Origin: Paenibacillus helianthi
Lineage (GTDB): Bacteria; Bacillota; Bacilli; Paenibacillales; Paenibacillaceae
Reading direction: 5' to 3'
Length of the DNA: 64,000 bases
Assembly: GCF_001909055.1 (NCBI RefSeq)
Contig: NZ_LVWI01000001.1
Coordinates: forward strand, 186,001-250,000
Shown: piece after piece, positions 1-7,780 of the stretch
How the letters are laid out: every line of letters begins with the position of its first letter
Position numbering within the stretch: position 1 is the first letter of the stretch
Notes under the pieces: model-generated
Database searches by the model: none
What the model saw: the letters and a program-made list of their open reading frames with translations, nothing else
What the model was told of the DNA's origin: nothing
Program-made: the position numbers and the translations under genes

Positions 1-617
1 CAGGTCTGCGGTGCAGCCAGCTCATATACCCGATGCTCATGTCCGGTTCCGGTAAGAACATTTGCCGTTGCCCGTGCCAGGTCGCCTCGTGTTACAGCAT
101 TGAACCGCCAATCCCCGGGCCGGGTCAGCAGCACACCGCTGCGAATCGCTTCATTCAGTCCGAGCACTCCTACGAAATCAATGTAGAGCCCGTTGCGTAA
201 AATGGTATACTCCATCCCAGACTCCAGTATCGCTTGTTCAGTAAGCGCATGAACATTGCCTGGATGTATATTACCTGCCTGCGGAAAAGCGAAGCTGGTG
301 TAGAGAATATGCGCAACTCCGGCTGTCTTGGCCGCATCGATTACATTCTTGTGCCCTGCCAGCCTTACAGCATCATCCGTATGTGAGCTGGAGATTAGCA
401 ACAGCTTGGACACTCCGGCCAAAGCATTCTGTAGTGTTTCCGGCCGATCGTAATCAAAACACCGGACTTCCACCCCACGACCGGTTAATGGTGCGGCTGC
501 ATCTAAATTACGTACCCCCGCAACGAAGTTACTGGCTGAGAGACGGGATAGCAGGTTTTCTATAATCTGGCTGCCAAGTTGCCCTGTAGCTCCGGTAATC
601 AGAATGGTCATTTTCAT
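1..617 (-). CDS. NmrA-type NAD(P)-binding oxidoreductase (3' end outside window)
   Basis: The protein opens with a Rossmann nucleotide-binding loop (GATGQLG at about residues 8-14) and has the layout of atypical short-chain dehydrogenases of the NmrA/HSCARG and QorB-like group, which bind NAD(P) and often act as quinone reductases or redox sensors. The C-terminus lies beyond base 1. An AGGAGG sits just upstream of two possible ATGs, 617 (spacing about 4) and 611 (spacing about 10), so the start is either. It lies downstream of a MarR gene on the same strand, and its promoter region carries the same 18-bp operator as the marR promoter. That suggests MarR control, as seen for redox or electrophile-induced oxidoreductases. 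The substrate cannot be told. Confidence 0.8.
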   Translation of the reverse strand, partial: MKMTILITGATGQLGSQIIENLLSRLSASNFVAGVRNLDAAAPLTGRGVEVRCFDYDRPETLQNALAGVSKLLLISSSHTDDAVRLAGHKNVIDAAKTAGVAHILYTSFAFPQAGNIHPGNVHALTEQAILESGMEYTILRNGLYIDFVGVLGLNEAIRSGVLLTRPGDWRFNAVTRGDLARATANVLTGTGHEHRVYELAAPQT

Positions 618-655
618 TCTTCCTCCTCAAATAGGCCTAATGTATTTGAAAATAA

Positions 656-673
656 TAGTTAAGCTATTAACTA
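656..673. promoter_or_regulatory. MarR-type operator copy 1 (oxidoreductase promoter)
   Basis: This is an inverted repeat with 7-bp arms, TAGTTAA and TTAACTA, around a 4-bp centre (GCTA). The same 18-mer occurs in the opposite orientation at 1317-1334 upstream of the MarR gene. It sits 40-55 bp ahead of the oxidoreductase start, over the likely promoter. Confidence 0.7.
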
Positions 674-789
674 TATAGGTGAAGCAAGGGACGTATGGAC
701 ATCCCAAGAATGTAGGGATTTAGCCTACAGCTTGCCACAAATTCTGTTTCACCGTTCATGCAGCTTGGTGTCTTATTGATTACATGCTG

Positions 790-1296
790 TCATGGCCGGT
801 TCAGCTTTTGCAGCAGCTGTGTTAGCTGGCGCAGTTCCTCTCCGTTCAAACGGCTCATCCTTCCAGCAACGGCCTCGCGGTTACCGGGAAGCTGTTCTGC
901 CAATAGAATACGGCCGGCATCCGTAAGTGAAATCACTGATTTGCGTCCATCCTGGGCATGCTCAGCCCGGGTGATGTAGCCATCCCGTTCCAGCGGGGTC
1001 AACAACAGGCTGATATTGGCCTTGGTAACACCGATTTTCCCGGCAAGCACCGAAGGCAACACCCTTCCGCCTTGCTTGGCAATCTCCACGAGTACCCGGA
1101 TTCTTGCACCATTTAAACCCTTGGACTGCCAGTATCTCTCAGACACAGCCACCAGAGCTGCGGTCGCCTCAACCAGTGTAAAAAAAGCTTCATTCGGCAG
1201 CGGGAGGTTCAGCACATATTCCTGCAGATCATCTTGCTGAAGCTCCTTCTGCTGCAGATCATCTTGCGGTAAATTCCCCTCTTGCAGATCGTCCAT
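790..1296 (-). CDS. MarR family transcriptional regulator
   Basis: This 168-residue protein has a winged helix from about residue 60 to 128, with the typical wing (DGRKSVISLTDAG, about 116-128) and flanking dimerisation helices. MarR proteins bind short palindromes as dimers and usually repress themselves and a neighbouring gene, with release by phenolics or oxidants. A matching 18-bp operator lies at its own promoter and another at the downstream oxidoreductase. The first 26 residues are odd: glutamine- and aspartate-rich with three DDLQ units, encoded by short DNA repeats, and absent from ordinary MarR proteins. The upstream GGAG is about 13 nt from this ATG, so a later non-ATG start is possible. 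Confidence 0.85.
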   Translation of the reverse strand: MDDLQEGNLPQDDLQQKELQQDDLQEYVLNLPLPNEAFFTLVEATAALVAVSERYWQSKGLNGARIRVLVEIAKQGGRVLPSVLAGKIGVTKANISLLLTPLERDGYITRAEHAQDGRKSVISLTDAGRILLAEQLPGNREAVAGRMSRLNGEELRQLTQLLQKLNRP

Positions 1297-1316
1297 ACTT
1301 TCTGTTCAGCTCCATT

Positions 1317-1334
1317 TAGTTAATAGCTTAACTA
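1317..1334. promoter_or_regulatory. MarR-type operator copy 2 (marR promoter)
   Basis: The sequence is the exact reverse complement of the operator at 656-673, with arms TAGTTAA and TTAACTA. It lies about 20 bp upstream of the MarR start, which fits autorepression. Confidence 0.7.
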
Positions 1335-1381
1335 TTTCTGCTTTTAACATAACGGATGCTGCTGTAAATGTCAAAACAAAA

Positions 1382-1421
1382 TAAGCCCCCGCACCTCAAA
1401 ATACGAGGCAGGGGCTTATCT
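1382..1421 (-). terminator. Terminator of the metallophosphoesterase gene
   Basis: An AAGCCCC...GGGGCTT stem with an inner GAGG/CCTC pairing is followed on the minus strand by TATTTTGTTTT. Confidence 0.7.
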
Positions 1422-1425
1422 TTTG

Positions 1426-2622
1426 TTATATCAGAACAGGATTTCCGTGAACCGGCTCTTCACTGTAGCGCTTGCTGCTCTCCAGTCTAACCTCAAGCTT
1501 GATCAGCTCGGAACGGCTGGCCAAACGGATGGGCGGTCCCCAGGTTCCGTAACCGGAGGAGACAATCACATGCATCTTATCTTTACGCAGATAGCCCCAG
1601 TCCAGTTCAAATAACCGTCTGGTAATCCAGTGGTTCGGAGCAATTTGACCCCGGTGTGTATGTCCCGAGAGCAATACGTCCACTCCCGCCTTGGCGGCAA
1701 TATCAAATCCGGTGGGCTGATGATCCATCATAATTACCGGCCGGGACAGATCAAGTCCTTCCAGCAAGGATTCCACGCTTTTGCGGCCACCGGCCTCCAT
1801 AGACTCGGCGGTTTTATCTTTGCGCCCCACAATATACAGACCAGCGGTGTCTACTACATCGTCCTGCAGGACTTTGATCCCGATACTGTCCATCAGCTCT
1901 GTGTATTGTTTAATGGAACCTCCATAATATTCGTGATTGCCGAGTACAGCGTAAACCCCGTGGCGTGCTTTGAGCTTTCGGATCTCTTCACTCATCCCGT
2001 TGCGGATAAACGGCTCAATACTATCATCAAGCACATCCCCTGCGAGCAGAATCAGGTCCGGCTGCATCCGGTTCATCTCTGCCACCATGCGGCGCAGATG
2101 ACGGTTGCCGACAATGTTACCCAGATGGAGATCGGATGCGACCGCAATGGTCAGCGGTGCACTAGTTCCATTTGACTTGTCAATTGGAATCGGGTGATTT
2201 CGCACAACTGTACTCCAGGCATTGCGCGAACCCCAGATGAGGAAGATAGCCAGCAGGAGAACCAGTGTTGTACCCGCCTTCGAAGTAAACGCTGCACGCT
2301 CGACCCCCATTAGACCAAGCACCCAGTAGAGCAAATCCGTAAGCGGGAGCACTATAATGGCAAATTCCATGCAGGCGAGATAATAGGAACCAATCACCTT
2401 GAACAGCCGGGCAGCCGGCTTCACCGCTTTAGGCCAAGGAACCATTCCAATCATATAAGCAAAAGCAATGAGCAGAAACAGCGGCCAAAATACCCCTGCA
2501 TGAATCCCCGGTAGCCAGTTCACCAGCAGAACCCATAGATGCAGCCCAATGTAGAAATTCACAAGACCCAGCACAAGCAGCATGACCAGACCCGAAGCAA
2601 GCATACGCAATATTTTCATCAT
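1426..2622 (-). CDS. Membrane-anchored metallophosphoesterase (YaeI/YkuE-like)
   Basis: The 398-residue protein has about four hydrophobic helices in residues 5-130, then a calcineurin-like phosphoesterase domain. Dimetal-site motifs are visible in order: DLH at 164-166, GDVLDD at 195-200, GNHEY at 228-232, DH near 300 and GHTH at 320-323. Relatives hydrolyse phosphodiesters or pyrophosphates, for example lipid-linked substrates at the membrane, but the substrate here is unknown. A GGGAG lies just upstream of tandem ATGs, so 2622 and 2619 are both possible starts. It appears monocistronic, with its own terminator. Confidence 0.85.
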   Translation of the reverse strand: MMKILRMLASGLVMLLVLGLVNFYIGLHLWVLLVNWLPGIHAGVFWPLFLLIAFAYMIGMVPWPKAVKPAARLFKVIGSYYLACMEFAIIVLPLTDLLYWVLGLMGVERAAFTSKAGTTLVLLLAIFLIWGSRNAWSTVVRNHPIPIDKSNGTSAPLTIAVASDLHLGNIVGNRHLRRMVAEMNRMQPDLILLAGDVLDDSIEPFIRNGMSEEIRKLKARHGVYAVLGNHEYYGGSIKQYTELMDSIGIKVLQDDVVDTAGLYIVGRKDKTAESMEAGGRKSVESLLEGLDLSRPVIMMDHQPTGFDIAAKAGVDVLLSGHTHRGQIAPNHWITRRLFELDWGYLRKDKMHVIVSSGYGTWGPPIRLASRSELIKLEVRLESSKRYSEEPVHGNPVLI

Positions 2623-2722
2623 TCCACTCCCTTGCCTTGCAGTTTATCTGAATCTCTAATTCAAATGATAACACAAAGCATTCGAGTAGTATAAACTCTG
2701 CTCCGGCAATGAAAATAAAGGC

Positions 2723-2752
2723 CAAAAAAAAAAGAAAATGCCCTGCGGCATC
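2723..2752 (-). terminator. Terminator of the bacteriohemerythrin gene
   Basis: On the minus strand a short GC-rich hairpin (ATGCC/GGCAT) is followed by TTTTC and a run of ten T. Confidence 0.7.
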
Positions 2753-2785
2753 TTCATCTTCATTATGAAATATTCACGCTGTAAT

Positions 2786-3199
2786 CTATATCGCTTGATT
2801 CCCTTTGCTGGCCATGCATTGACCAATCAGTTTATCGCATTTGTTGATGTGATTGAGCAGCCAGTCAGTTAATGTGCGGTTCAGCTTAATGGTCGAAAGT
2901 ACAGAAATACCCTTAGTCTTAATGCTCTCTTCAAGATCCAGCACAGTCTGGACAAACTCGGCATGGGTCTTGCGGTGCTCGGTCAATTCCGGGAATTCAA
3001 TATCCTGCATTAATTTCTCTTCATCACTGAAATGCTCTAGCGTATAGTCCTTGAGAAATTTCAGGGTTTCTTCAATCTTCTCTTTGCCCTGCTGGTTCGT
3101 ACAGGCATCAAAAAATTCGTTCAGCTTCACAAGCAGCTGTCGGTGCTGGCAGTCAATCTTCTCCACTCCGATGTCATATGAATCTTTCCAGTTAATCAT
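2786..3199 (-). CDS. Bacteriohemerythrin
   Basis: This 137-residue single-domain protein contains all seven di-iron ligands of the hemerythrin family: H19, H56 and E60 (HFSDE), H75 and H79 (HRKTH), H117 and D122 (HINKCD). Bacteriohemerythrins bind O2 reversibly at a non-haem di-iron site and serve in oxygen storage, sensing or delivery. There is no signalling domain and no signal peptide, so it should be a free cytoplasmic protein. It stands alone with its own terminator. Confidence 0.93.
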   Translation of the reverse strand: MINWKDSYDIGVEKIDCQHRQLLVKLNEFFDACTNQQGKEKIEETLKFLKDYTLEHFSDEEKLMQDIEFPELTEHRKTHAEFVQTVLDLEESIKTKGISVLSTIKLNRTLTDWLLNHINKCDKLIGQCMASKGNQAI

Positions 3200-3399
3200 T
3201 GACTCACCCTACCTTTTACCATATTTTACATAATGAAAAGCTTATTTTATTTTCTACTTTTCGGCATAAAAGTTCTGTTAATAACATCACACGACACAAT
3301 GTAACAAATATCGATTATATTCCAGAATCAAAGAAGAGTTAAAATCGCCATGCAGCATATACATTACTTACATTCATGCCTACGAAGGAGTAAACTGGT

Positions 3400-3426
3400 A
3401 AAAAGCATTGACAGATGCCAATGCTT
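3400..3426 (-). terminator. Terminator of the ADP-ribose operon
   Basis: A perfect 8-bp stem (AAGCATTG/CAATGCTT) with an 8-nt loop is followed on the minus strand by a T-rich run. It lies 50 bp past the stop of the macro-domain gene. Confidence 0.65.
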
Positions 3427-3477
3427 AAGCCGAAAGAAGGGGTGTTATGTTGGGCAAACGGTCAGAAAAGAAACCTT

Positions 3478-4341
3478 TTACACATTGAAGGTTGTCTGAA
3501 AAGCGCCAAGCACACCGTGATTCGGAGAGTGATCCAACACAGCAAATACGATCTGGTCAAACAGGCTTTGATAGCCTTCATCCAGCAGCACCTGTCTGAA
3601 CCATTCGGCCACCTCACTCGGATTATTCCGGAAAACTCCGCAGCCAAAGGCTCCGAGTACGATAGTCTTATGCCCATTATTAGCGGCTACAGTCAGAATA
3701 TAGCGGATGCGCTCCAGCATAACGGTCGGTATCATTCCAATCTCCTGAGCCTCCCGCTCGCGGACGACTCCCGCGTTCACTGCTGGCGCGGTAATGAACG
3801 ACACCAGATACGGTTCGTCCAGCAGCTGATCCTGGCTGTCACGGATGACAGGTACCTGAGGAGAATGAATCATGTAATGGGAATACAGACAGGTCTTACG
3901 GCCGCGGTTGTGTTGGTACATTTCATTTTTGGGGGCGATGGACAGATAAAGTGCAGAAGCACGGGCTAAACTTTCCTCCTGTGCCTGGCTTCCTCCCAGG
4001 AAGCCGCCACCCGGGTTCTTGGCTGAAGCAAAGTTCAGGCATACCGTCTGATCACGGCCCTCTTTTACAACTAATCGATAGGCCGCAGCCAAAGTGGATT
4101 CGCTGGTGACAGCCAGCTTCGCGGTCTGCCTGGCACCTCCCTTGAGGTGTTCCGCCATTGCATCGTTAAGCTGCGGCAGCTCCTCCGGTGCATATAGCCG
4201 GGTATTTGAGATGGCTGCTCTGACATCTTCAGCAATGTCAACAAGCCGGCCCGTTTGGTTAACGTAATTTCCTTTTTCCAATATATCCAGTGTTTCTTGC
4301 GCGATTGCTGCTCTTTTATTCCTCGGATTCAAGTTGTTCAT
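3478..4341 (-). CDS. PARG-like macro-domain protein (TIGR02452 family)
   Basis: The 287-residue protein has the bacterial poly(ADP-ribose) glycohydrolase signature: GGG at 111-113 and QEE at 121-123, inside a macro fold. PARG-type enzymes cleave ADP-ribose polymers or remove ADP-ribose, with the second Glu of QEE catalytic. It follows the NADAR gene by about 40 bp, with a GGAG 12 nt before ATG, and ends at a clear terminator, so it is the last gene of an ADP-ribose operon. The substrate is inferred from family only. No ADP-ribosyltransferase toxin was seen nearby. Confidence 0.88.
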   Translation of the reverse strand: MNNLNPRNKRAAIAQETLDILEKGNYVNQTGRLVDIAEDVRAAISNTRLYAPEELPQLNDAMAEHLKGGARQTAKLAVTSESTLAAAYRLVVKEGRDQTVCLNFASAKNPGGGFLGGSQAQEESLARASALYLSIAPKNEMYQHNRGRKTCLYSHYMIHSPQVPVIRDSQDQLLDEPYLVSFITAPAVNAGVVREREAQEIGMIPTVMLERIRYILTVAANNGHKTIVLGAFGCGVFRNNPSEVAEWFRQVLLDEGYQSLFDQIVFAVLDHSPNHGVLGAFQTTFNV

Positions 4342-4383
4342 CCTATAGGTTCACTCCTTATCCCGTAGTTGTACCGGGGTTGG

Positions 4384-4860
4384 TTATTCCTGTAACAGGT
4401 CGTCACGAAGCTGCGTAAGCACTTCACCCAGCCAATTGGTGCCCTTCCAGGTACTTCTGCTGCGAATGCGGTGGTCATTCTCGGCCAAGCCCACACCCCA
4501 AATACGGTCTGTCGGACTGGCTTCAACTAGTGTAGTTCCCTTTGTATTCAGCAATAGCTGCAGTAGCTCTTCATTTTGCAGAAATTTCTCCCGGTTCCCC
4601 TGGTAGACAATGTCTCTGCAGTGAGCATTCCATTCGCTGTCATTGAAGCCGCTCACTTTACGTCCCAGCTCCTTTTGTTCCCTGGGTGTTCTTGCGCGTA
4701 ATATCTGTCTGGCCGTGCCTTCATCCTTGAATAAAAGCGCCTTGCCGTACATCATGTATTGTTCTGCACAGTTAAAGCTCATCTCATCTACAGTGAAATT
4801 GCAAGGATACCACTGCGAGAACGGCGAACCGCTGCGGTAAAAGTAAGTAAAAGTCTCCAT
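4384..4860 (-). CDS. NADAR family protein (YbiA/DUF1768-like)
   Basis: At 158 residues this is a full-length NADAR domain. The landmarks are FSQWYP at 14-19, NCAEQYMM at 30-37 and a C-terminal WKGTNWLG. NADAR proteins are N-glycosidases acting on ADP-ribose-like or riboflavin-intermediate glycosidic bonds, and some remove ADP-ribose from guanine. The gene sits between the broken NrtR regulator (33 bp upstream) and the PARG-like gene, in the same orientation. This link of NADAR, macro and Nudix functions points to ADP-ribose turnover. The start is backed by GGAG 8-9 nt upstream. Confidence 0.88.
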   Translation of the reverse strand: METFTYFYRSGSPFSQWYPCNFTVDEMSFNCAEQYMMYGKALLFKDEGTARQILRARTPREQKELGRKVSGFNDSEWNAHCRDIVYQGNREKFLQNEELLQLLLNTKGTTLVEASPTDRIWGVGLAENDHRIRSRSTWKGTNWLGEVLTQLRDDLLQE

Positions 4861-4892
4861 TTATAACTCTCCATTCTGTATTCACTCAAAAT

Positions 4893-5269
4893 TTAATTTG
4901 TATCACGGTCCACTCTGTACCGGTACAGCTTCGAAGGCCGATGACCGGCATTTTTGTTGAACTCCTCAGTTTCGGTCACACGGTCGGCCAATTTACGGCG
5001 GAAGGCGGGCGCCAGCAGTTCTCTGCCAAGTATAATTTCATAGACCCGTTGAAGCTCGGACAGTGTAAACAAGGGCGGCATCAGATTAAAAATAATATCA
5101 GTGTACTCCACCTTGCTCCGAAGGCGTTCAATCGCATACTGTGCTCCATTACGATAAAGATCAGCATATCGACTGTTACGGACGGACGCTCATACATCCC
5201 TGCATCATAGCCCTGTAAAAATTGTTCCTCGGTTAAGCCATTGCGGTCAGTGACCGGTTCTTGCGGCAT
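4893..5269 (-). pseudogene. nrtR: Broken NrtR-type Nudix transcriptional regulator
   Basis: The first frame from ATG 5269 (AAGGAG upstream) reads like the start of NrtR proteins, including PSVTVDMLIF, then drifts out of frame to a stop near 5081. Another frame picks up as YAIERLRSKVEYT and runs through the C-terminal winged helix (LFTLSELQRVYE) to 4893. About 100 residues that should hold the Nudix box between these two pieces are missing, and the frame changes at the join around 5140-5155. NrtR proteins repress NAD metabolism genes and are released by ADP-ribose. This copy cannot make a normal repressor. A GTG at 5111 could in principle still produce a lone winged helix. Confidence 0.8.
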
Positions 5270-5590
5270 GTGGATACTCCTTTGGCTAAGAATTGGGAGT
5301 ATGTTAGCCCGTTAGATATTATCATTGTGTTATTATCATAATGTTATTATATACCCAATCCCGTTAGTGAAGTCAAGCGTTTGTTTAAACAAAAATATTA
5401 AACGTATATAAATGACACCGGACTCCCTAATATTGTTATAGCATCTCTGCTGTGAAATCTTTTGGGACATGGACACAAACAGGTGAATCAGCAACTCTGT
5501 TATATCAAGCTTTTCATAGATATACTTAGTACGCATAATGGGTTTGAGGGATTCTCAGAACGAGATGATTTTATTTCAGGAGGGAACAAC
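5270..5590. other. Divergent intergenic region, AT-rich, with tandem repeats
   Basis: This 321-bp gap separates the ADP-ribose operon from the DUF1801 gene. Apart from the repeat at 5318-5350 and the ribosome binding site of the DUF1801 gene (AGGAGG near 5579), nothing was recognised. An open frame continues upstream of the DUF1801 ATG, but its sequence does not look protein-like. Confidence 0.5.
5318..5350. promoter_or_regulatory. Candidate operator: two 14-bp tandem repeats plus palindrome
   Basis: ATTATCATTGTGTT (5318-5331) is followed directly by ATTATCATAATGTT (5332-5345), a 12/14 match. The second overlaps a perfect palindrome, ATAAT-GTT-ATTAT, at 5338-5350. It lies about 50-80 bp upstream of the broken nrtR start, where an NrtR operator would be expected. 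Confidence 0.4.
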
Positions 5591-5962
5591 ATGGAAGTTT
5601 TTGCAGAGTATGTAGCGAATATTGCTAACCCGCAGCATCGGGCCCGAACGGAAGAGGTTTTGACGTGGGTAATCATGAAATTCCCGACTTTAGTGCCAAA
5701 GATTGCGTGGAATCAGCCTATGTTTACCGATCACGGCACCTTTATTATTGGCTTCAGCATCGCCAAACATCATTTGGCCGTTGCTCCTGAAAAGGCAGTG
5801 ATTAATTATTTTTCTGATACAATTGTGCAGGCTGGCTATAATCATACCCAGCAGCTGGTGCGTATCCACTGGGATAAACCAGTTGATTTCTCATTACTTG
5901 AAACATTAATTGAGTTTAATATTTTGGATAAAGCAGACTGTTCAACTTTTTGGCGGCCATAA
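5591..5962 (+). CDS. DUF1801 (YdhG-like) frataxin-fold protein
   Basis: The start is ATG 5591, chosen because AGGAGG lies 7 nt upstream and family similarity begins at this Met ([11 protein letters not shown]). The 123-residue product has the DUF1801 pattern: an N-terminal helix, then [27 protein letters not shown]. Members of this fold in Bacillus have been proposed as iron chaperones (YdhG-like), though many are uncharacterised. It is monocistronic and shares a bidirectional terminator with the convergent VOC gene. Confidence 0.82.
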   Translation: MEVFAEYVANIANPQHRARTEEVLTWVIMKFPTLVPKIAWNQPMFTDHGTFIIGFSIAKHHLAVAPEKAVINYFSDTIVQAGYNHTQQLVRIHWDKPVDFSLLETLIEFNILDKADCSTFWRP

Positions 5963-6003
5963 GAGCTTTTGAGAGCATAAACAGATATTAATTACAACAT
6001 AAA

Positions 6004-6031
6004 AGGCGTAACCACTAACCTGGTTACGCCT
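6004..6031. terminator. Bidirectional terminator
   Basis: An 11-bp perfect stem (AGGCGTAACCA / TGGTTACGCCT) with a 6-nt loop lies between the convergent DUF1801 and VOC genes, with A-rich and T-rich flanks. Confidence 0.8.
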
Positions 6032-6061
6032 CTTCGCTATTAGTGCTTCTGGATCTTCAGC

Positions 6062-6463
6062 TTACGCAGGATTTATCGCAAATAAGGAATGAATATTCCC
6101 TTCGGGATCGGCAAAGAAAGCAGTAGTATGACCCCAAGACTTCACTTGCGGCTTCATGATGTCCATAGCTCCTTTCGAAATGAATTCATCGTACAAAGTA
6201 TATACTTCATCCGGCGAATCACATTGGAAATTAAGCTCGGCGGCTTGTCCGCTTCGTTGCTCACTGAAGGAGAAATGACCATTGGTATTCTCCGCCATAA
6301 GGGGTTTGGAACAAATTGCCAACCGGACGCCTGAATTGCTGAATTCTACGTAATGCGCTTCTTCTACAACGATTGCAAATCCCAGGACTTCATGATAGAA
6401 CCGTGCCAATCGGGCAACATCATCGGCGAGTAATGTTAGGCCTTCCAGGTTTACCTTCCTCAT
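6062..6463 (-). CDS. VOC (glyoxalase/bleomycin-resistance) family protein
   Basis: The 133-residue product has two beta-alpha-beta-beta-beta units, with FYHEVLGF early and HTTAFFADPEGNIHSLF at the C-terminus, as in vicinal-oxygen-chelate proteins. These include glyoxalases, dioxygenases and antibiotic-binding proteins, and the actual substrate cannot be assigned. The start is ATG 6463: a GTG four codons upstream overlaps the GGAGGT Shine-Dalgarno itself and so cannot be used. Confidence 0.8.
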   Translation of the reverse strand: MRKVNLEGLTLLADDVARLARFYHEVLGFAIVVEEAHYVEFSNSGVRLAICSKPLMAENTNGHFSFSEQRSGQAAELNFQCDSPDEVYTLYDEFISKGAMDIMKPQVKSWGHTTAFFADPEGNIHSLFAINPA

Positions 6464-6558
6464 TGTATAGCCCACCTCCAGTTTGCGTTAAGCATACTAC
6501 AGATCGGTGTCTGACCGTTGAATTACTTGAAGTTCTACGTCACACAGAAGAGCTGCAT

Positions 6559-7422
6559 TTACACGGGTTCAATATGTACCAGAACATTAGCGACCTGGTG
6601 AAGGTCCTTCAGCTGATCCTCAATTTTCTCGGTAATATCATGGCTCTGCACCACATTTAAGTTGGAGTCTACCAGTACCGTCGTATCCACCAGCACATTA
6701 TTCCCATGTATTCTGGCCTTGATATCCTTAATGGATTCAACCCCTTCAATATTAGCAACGGTCTGTTTCATCAGCTCAAGCTCATTGGCATCAAAACCGT
6801 CGGTAAGATCATGTGTTGCCTTGCGGAAGATATCCCAGGCAGTCTTGCAGATCAATCCCCCGACAATTGTAGCGGTCAGCGGATCCAGCCAAGGCAGGCC
6901 GAATTGCGAACCGACAATCCCGATAAAAGCACCAATACTCACAAGAGCATCTGACCGGTTATCCTGAGCAACGGCCTGCATGGCATTGCTGTTCAGTCTG
7001 CGGGCAAGTCTGATGTTGTACATGTAAACAGCGAACATTACTATAGCGCAGCCTGCTGCCGTCCATGCGGATACTAGATCGGGTGTCTCGAGTGCGGGCT
7101 GAATGAATTTGTTCACACCCTGATACAGAACTTGAAGTCCTACAGCGATCATTATGAAAGAAGCGACCAGTGCCGCCACAGTTTCCGCTCTGAAATGTCC
7201 GTAGCTGTGATTGGAGTCTGGCGGCCGCCTGGAAATCTTAAGCCCTGCCAGAATGGCCAGCGAGGCAATAATATCCGTGCTGTTGTTCAAACCGTCGGCA
7301 AGAAGTGCTTGAGAGTTTGAAGCTGTACCCATAAATAACTTGATGGCAGACAGCAGGATATATGCAAAAAGACTCAGCCAGGCCCCTTTTTCACTTTGTT
7401 TGATATCACTGTAGTTTTCCAA
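6559..7422 (-). CDS. Cation diffusion facilitator (CDF) transporter
   Basis: The product is a 287-residue CDF exporter with about six membrane helices. The metal-site helices are seen in LLADGLNNSTD and DNRSDALVS, and a cytoplasmic C-terminal domain (about residues 205-287) ends in HQVANVLVHIEP. CDF proteins exchange Zn, Mn, Fe or Co for protons. The residues here (DxxxN in helix 2, DxxxD in helix 5) lack the usual His of zinc-specific members, so Mn or Fe is as likely as Zn. The start is TTG 7422, with GGAGG 8 nt upstream. The open frame extends to 7560 but has no ribosome binding site and an unlikely composition. Confidence 0.85.
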   Translation of the reverse strand: MENYSDIKQSEKGAWLSLFAYILLSAIKLFMGTASNSQALLADGLNNSTDIIASLAILAGLKISRRPPDSNHSYGHFRAETVAALVASFIMIAVGLQVLYQGVNKFIQPALETPDLVSAWTAAGCAIVMFAVYMYNIRLARRLNSNAMQAVAQDNRSDALVSIGAFIGIVGSQFGLPWLDPLTATIVGGLICKTAWDIFRKATHDLTDGFDANELELMKQTVANIEGVESIKDIKARIHGNNVLVDTTVLVDSNLNVVQSHDITEKIEDQLKDLHQVANVLVHIEPV

Positions 7423-7780
7423 GCAAAGAACCTCCAAAGAATAGTATCGTTCTATACTACACGCAGACAACCGGGTGGGTCTAGAGAAACAGTGTTGCCG
7501 GGCCGCGCAAGTGTTCGCCCAGCCAAATAGAGTTGGAAGACCGGAAGTGTTTTGCCGCACGCAACATTGTTTGCCCTAGTTCAACTTCAGAACTCAAGGA
7601 TCTAATTTGCTGTATTGGCAATATTCTTGATTCACAAAGGTTTGGTCAAGCAGCCGGCTTGCATTCTTAAGTTCAGCATATATTACTGTAACTTTTTTCT
7701 ATTTTCCCAGTCTAAAGGTAGTAAGGTTTAGTTCTATTCGAAATGGAGTCTACTTCTAACACAAAAGGAGCATTGATAAA
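7423..7780. other. Divergent intergenic region
   Basis: This 358-bp gap separates the CDF transporter from the PQQ-propeller gene. It must hold both promoters, but no clear -35/-10 pair, riboswitch or repeat was recognised. Confidence 0.4.

Noticed and set aside
2429..2725. 98-codon open frame overlapping the metallophosphoesterase start
   Set aside because: It lies antiframe to a clear protein with all metal motifs, and has no ribosome binding site or recognisable sequence.
3415..3969. Plus-strand frame of 184 codons opposite the PARG-like gene
   Set aside because: It is antisense to a gene with the GGG/QEE signature and ends inside it; the composition is not protein-like.
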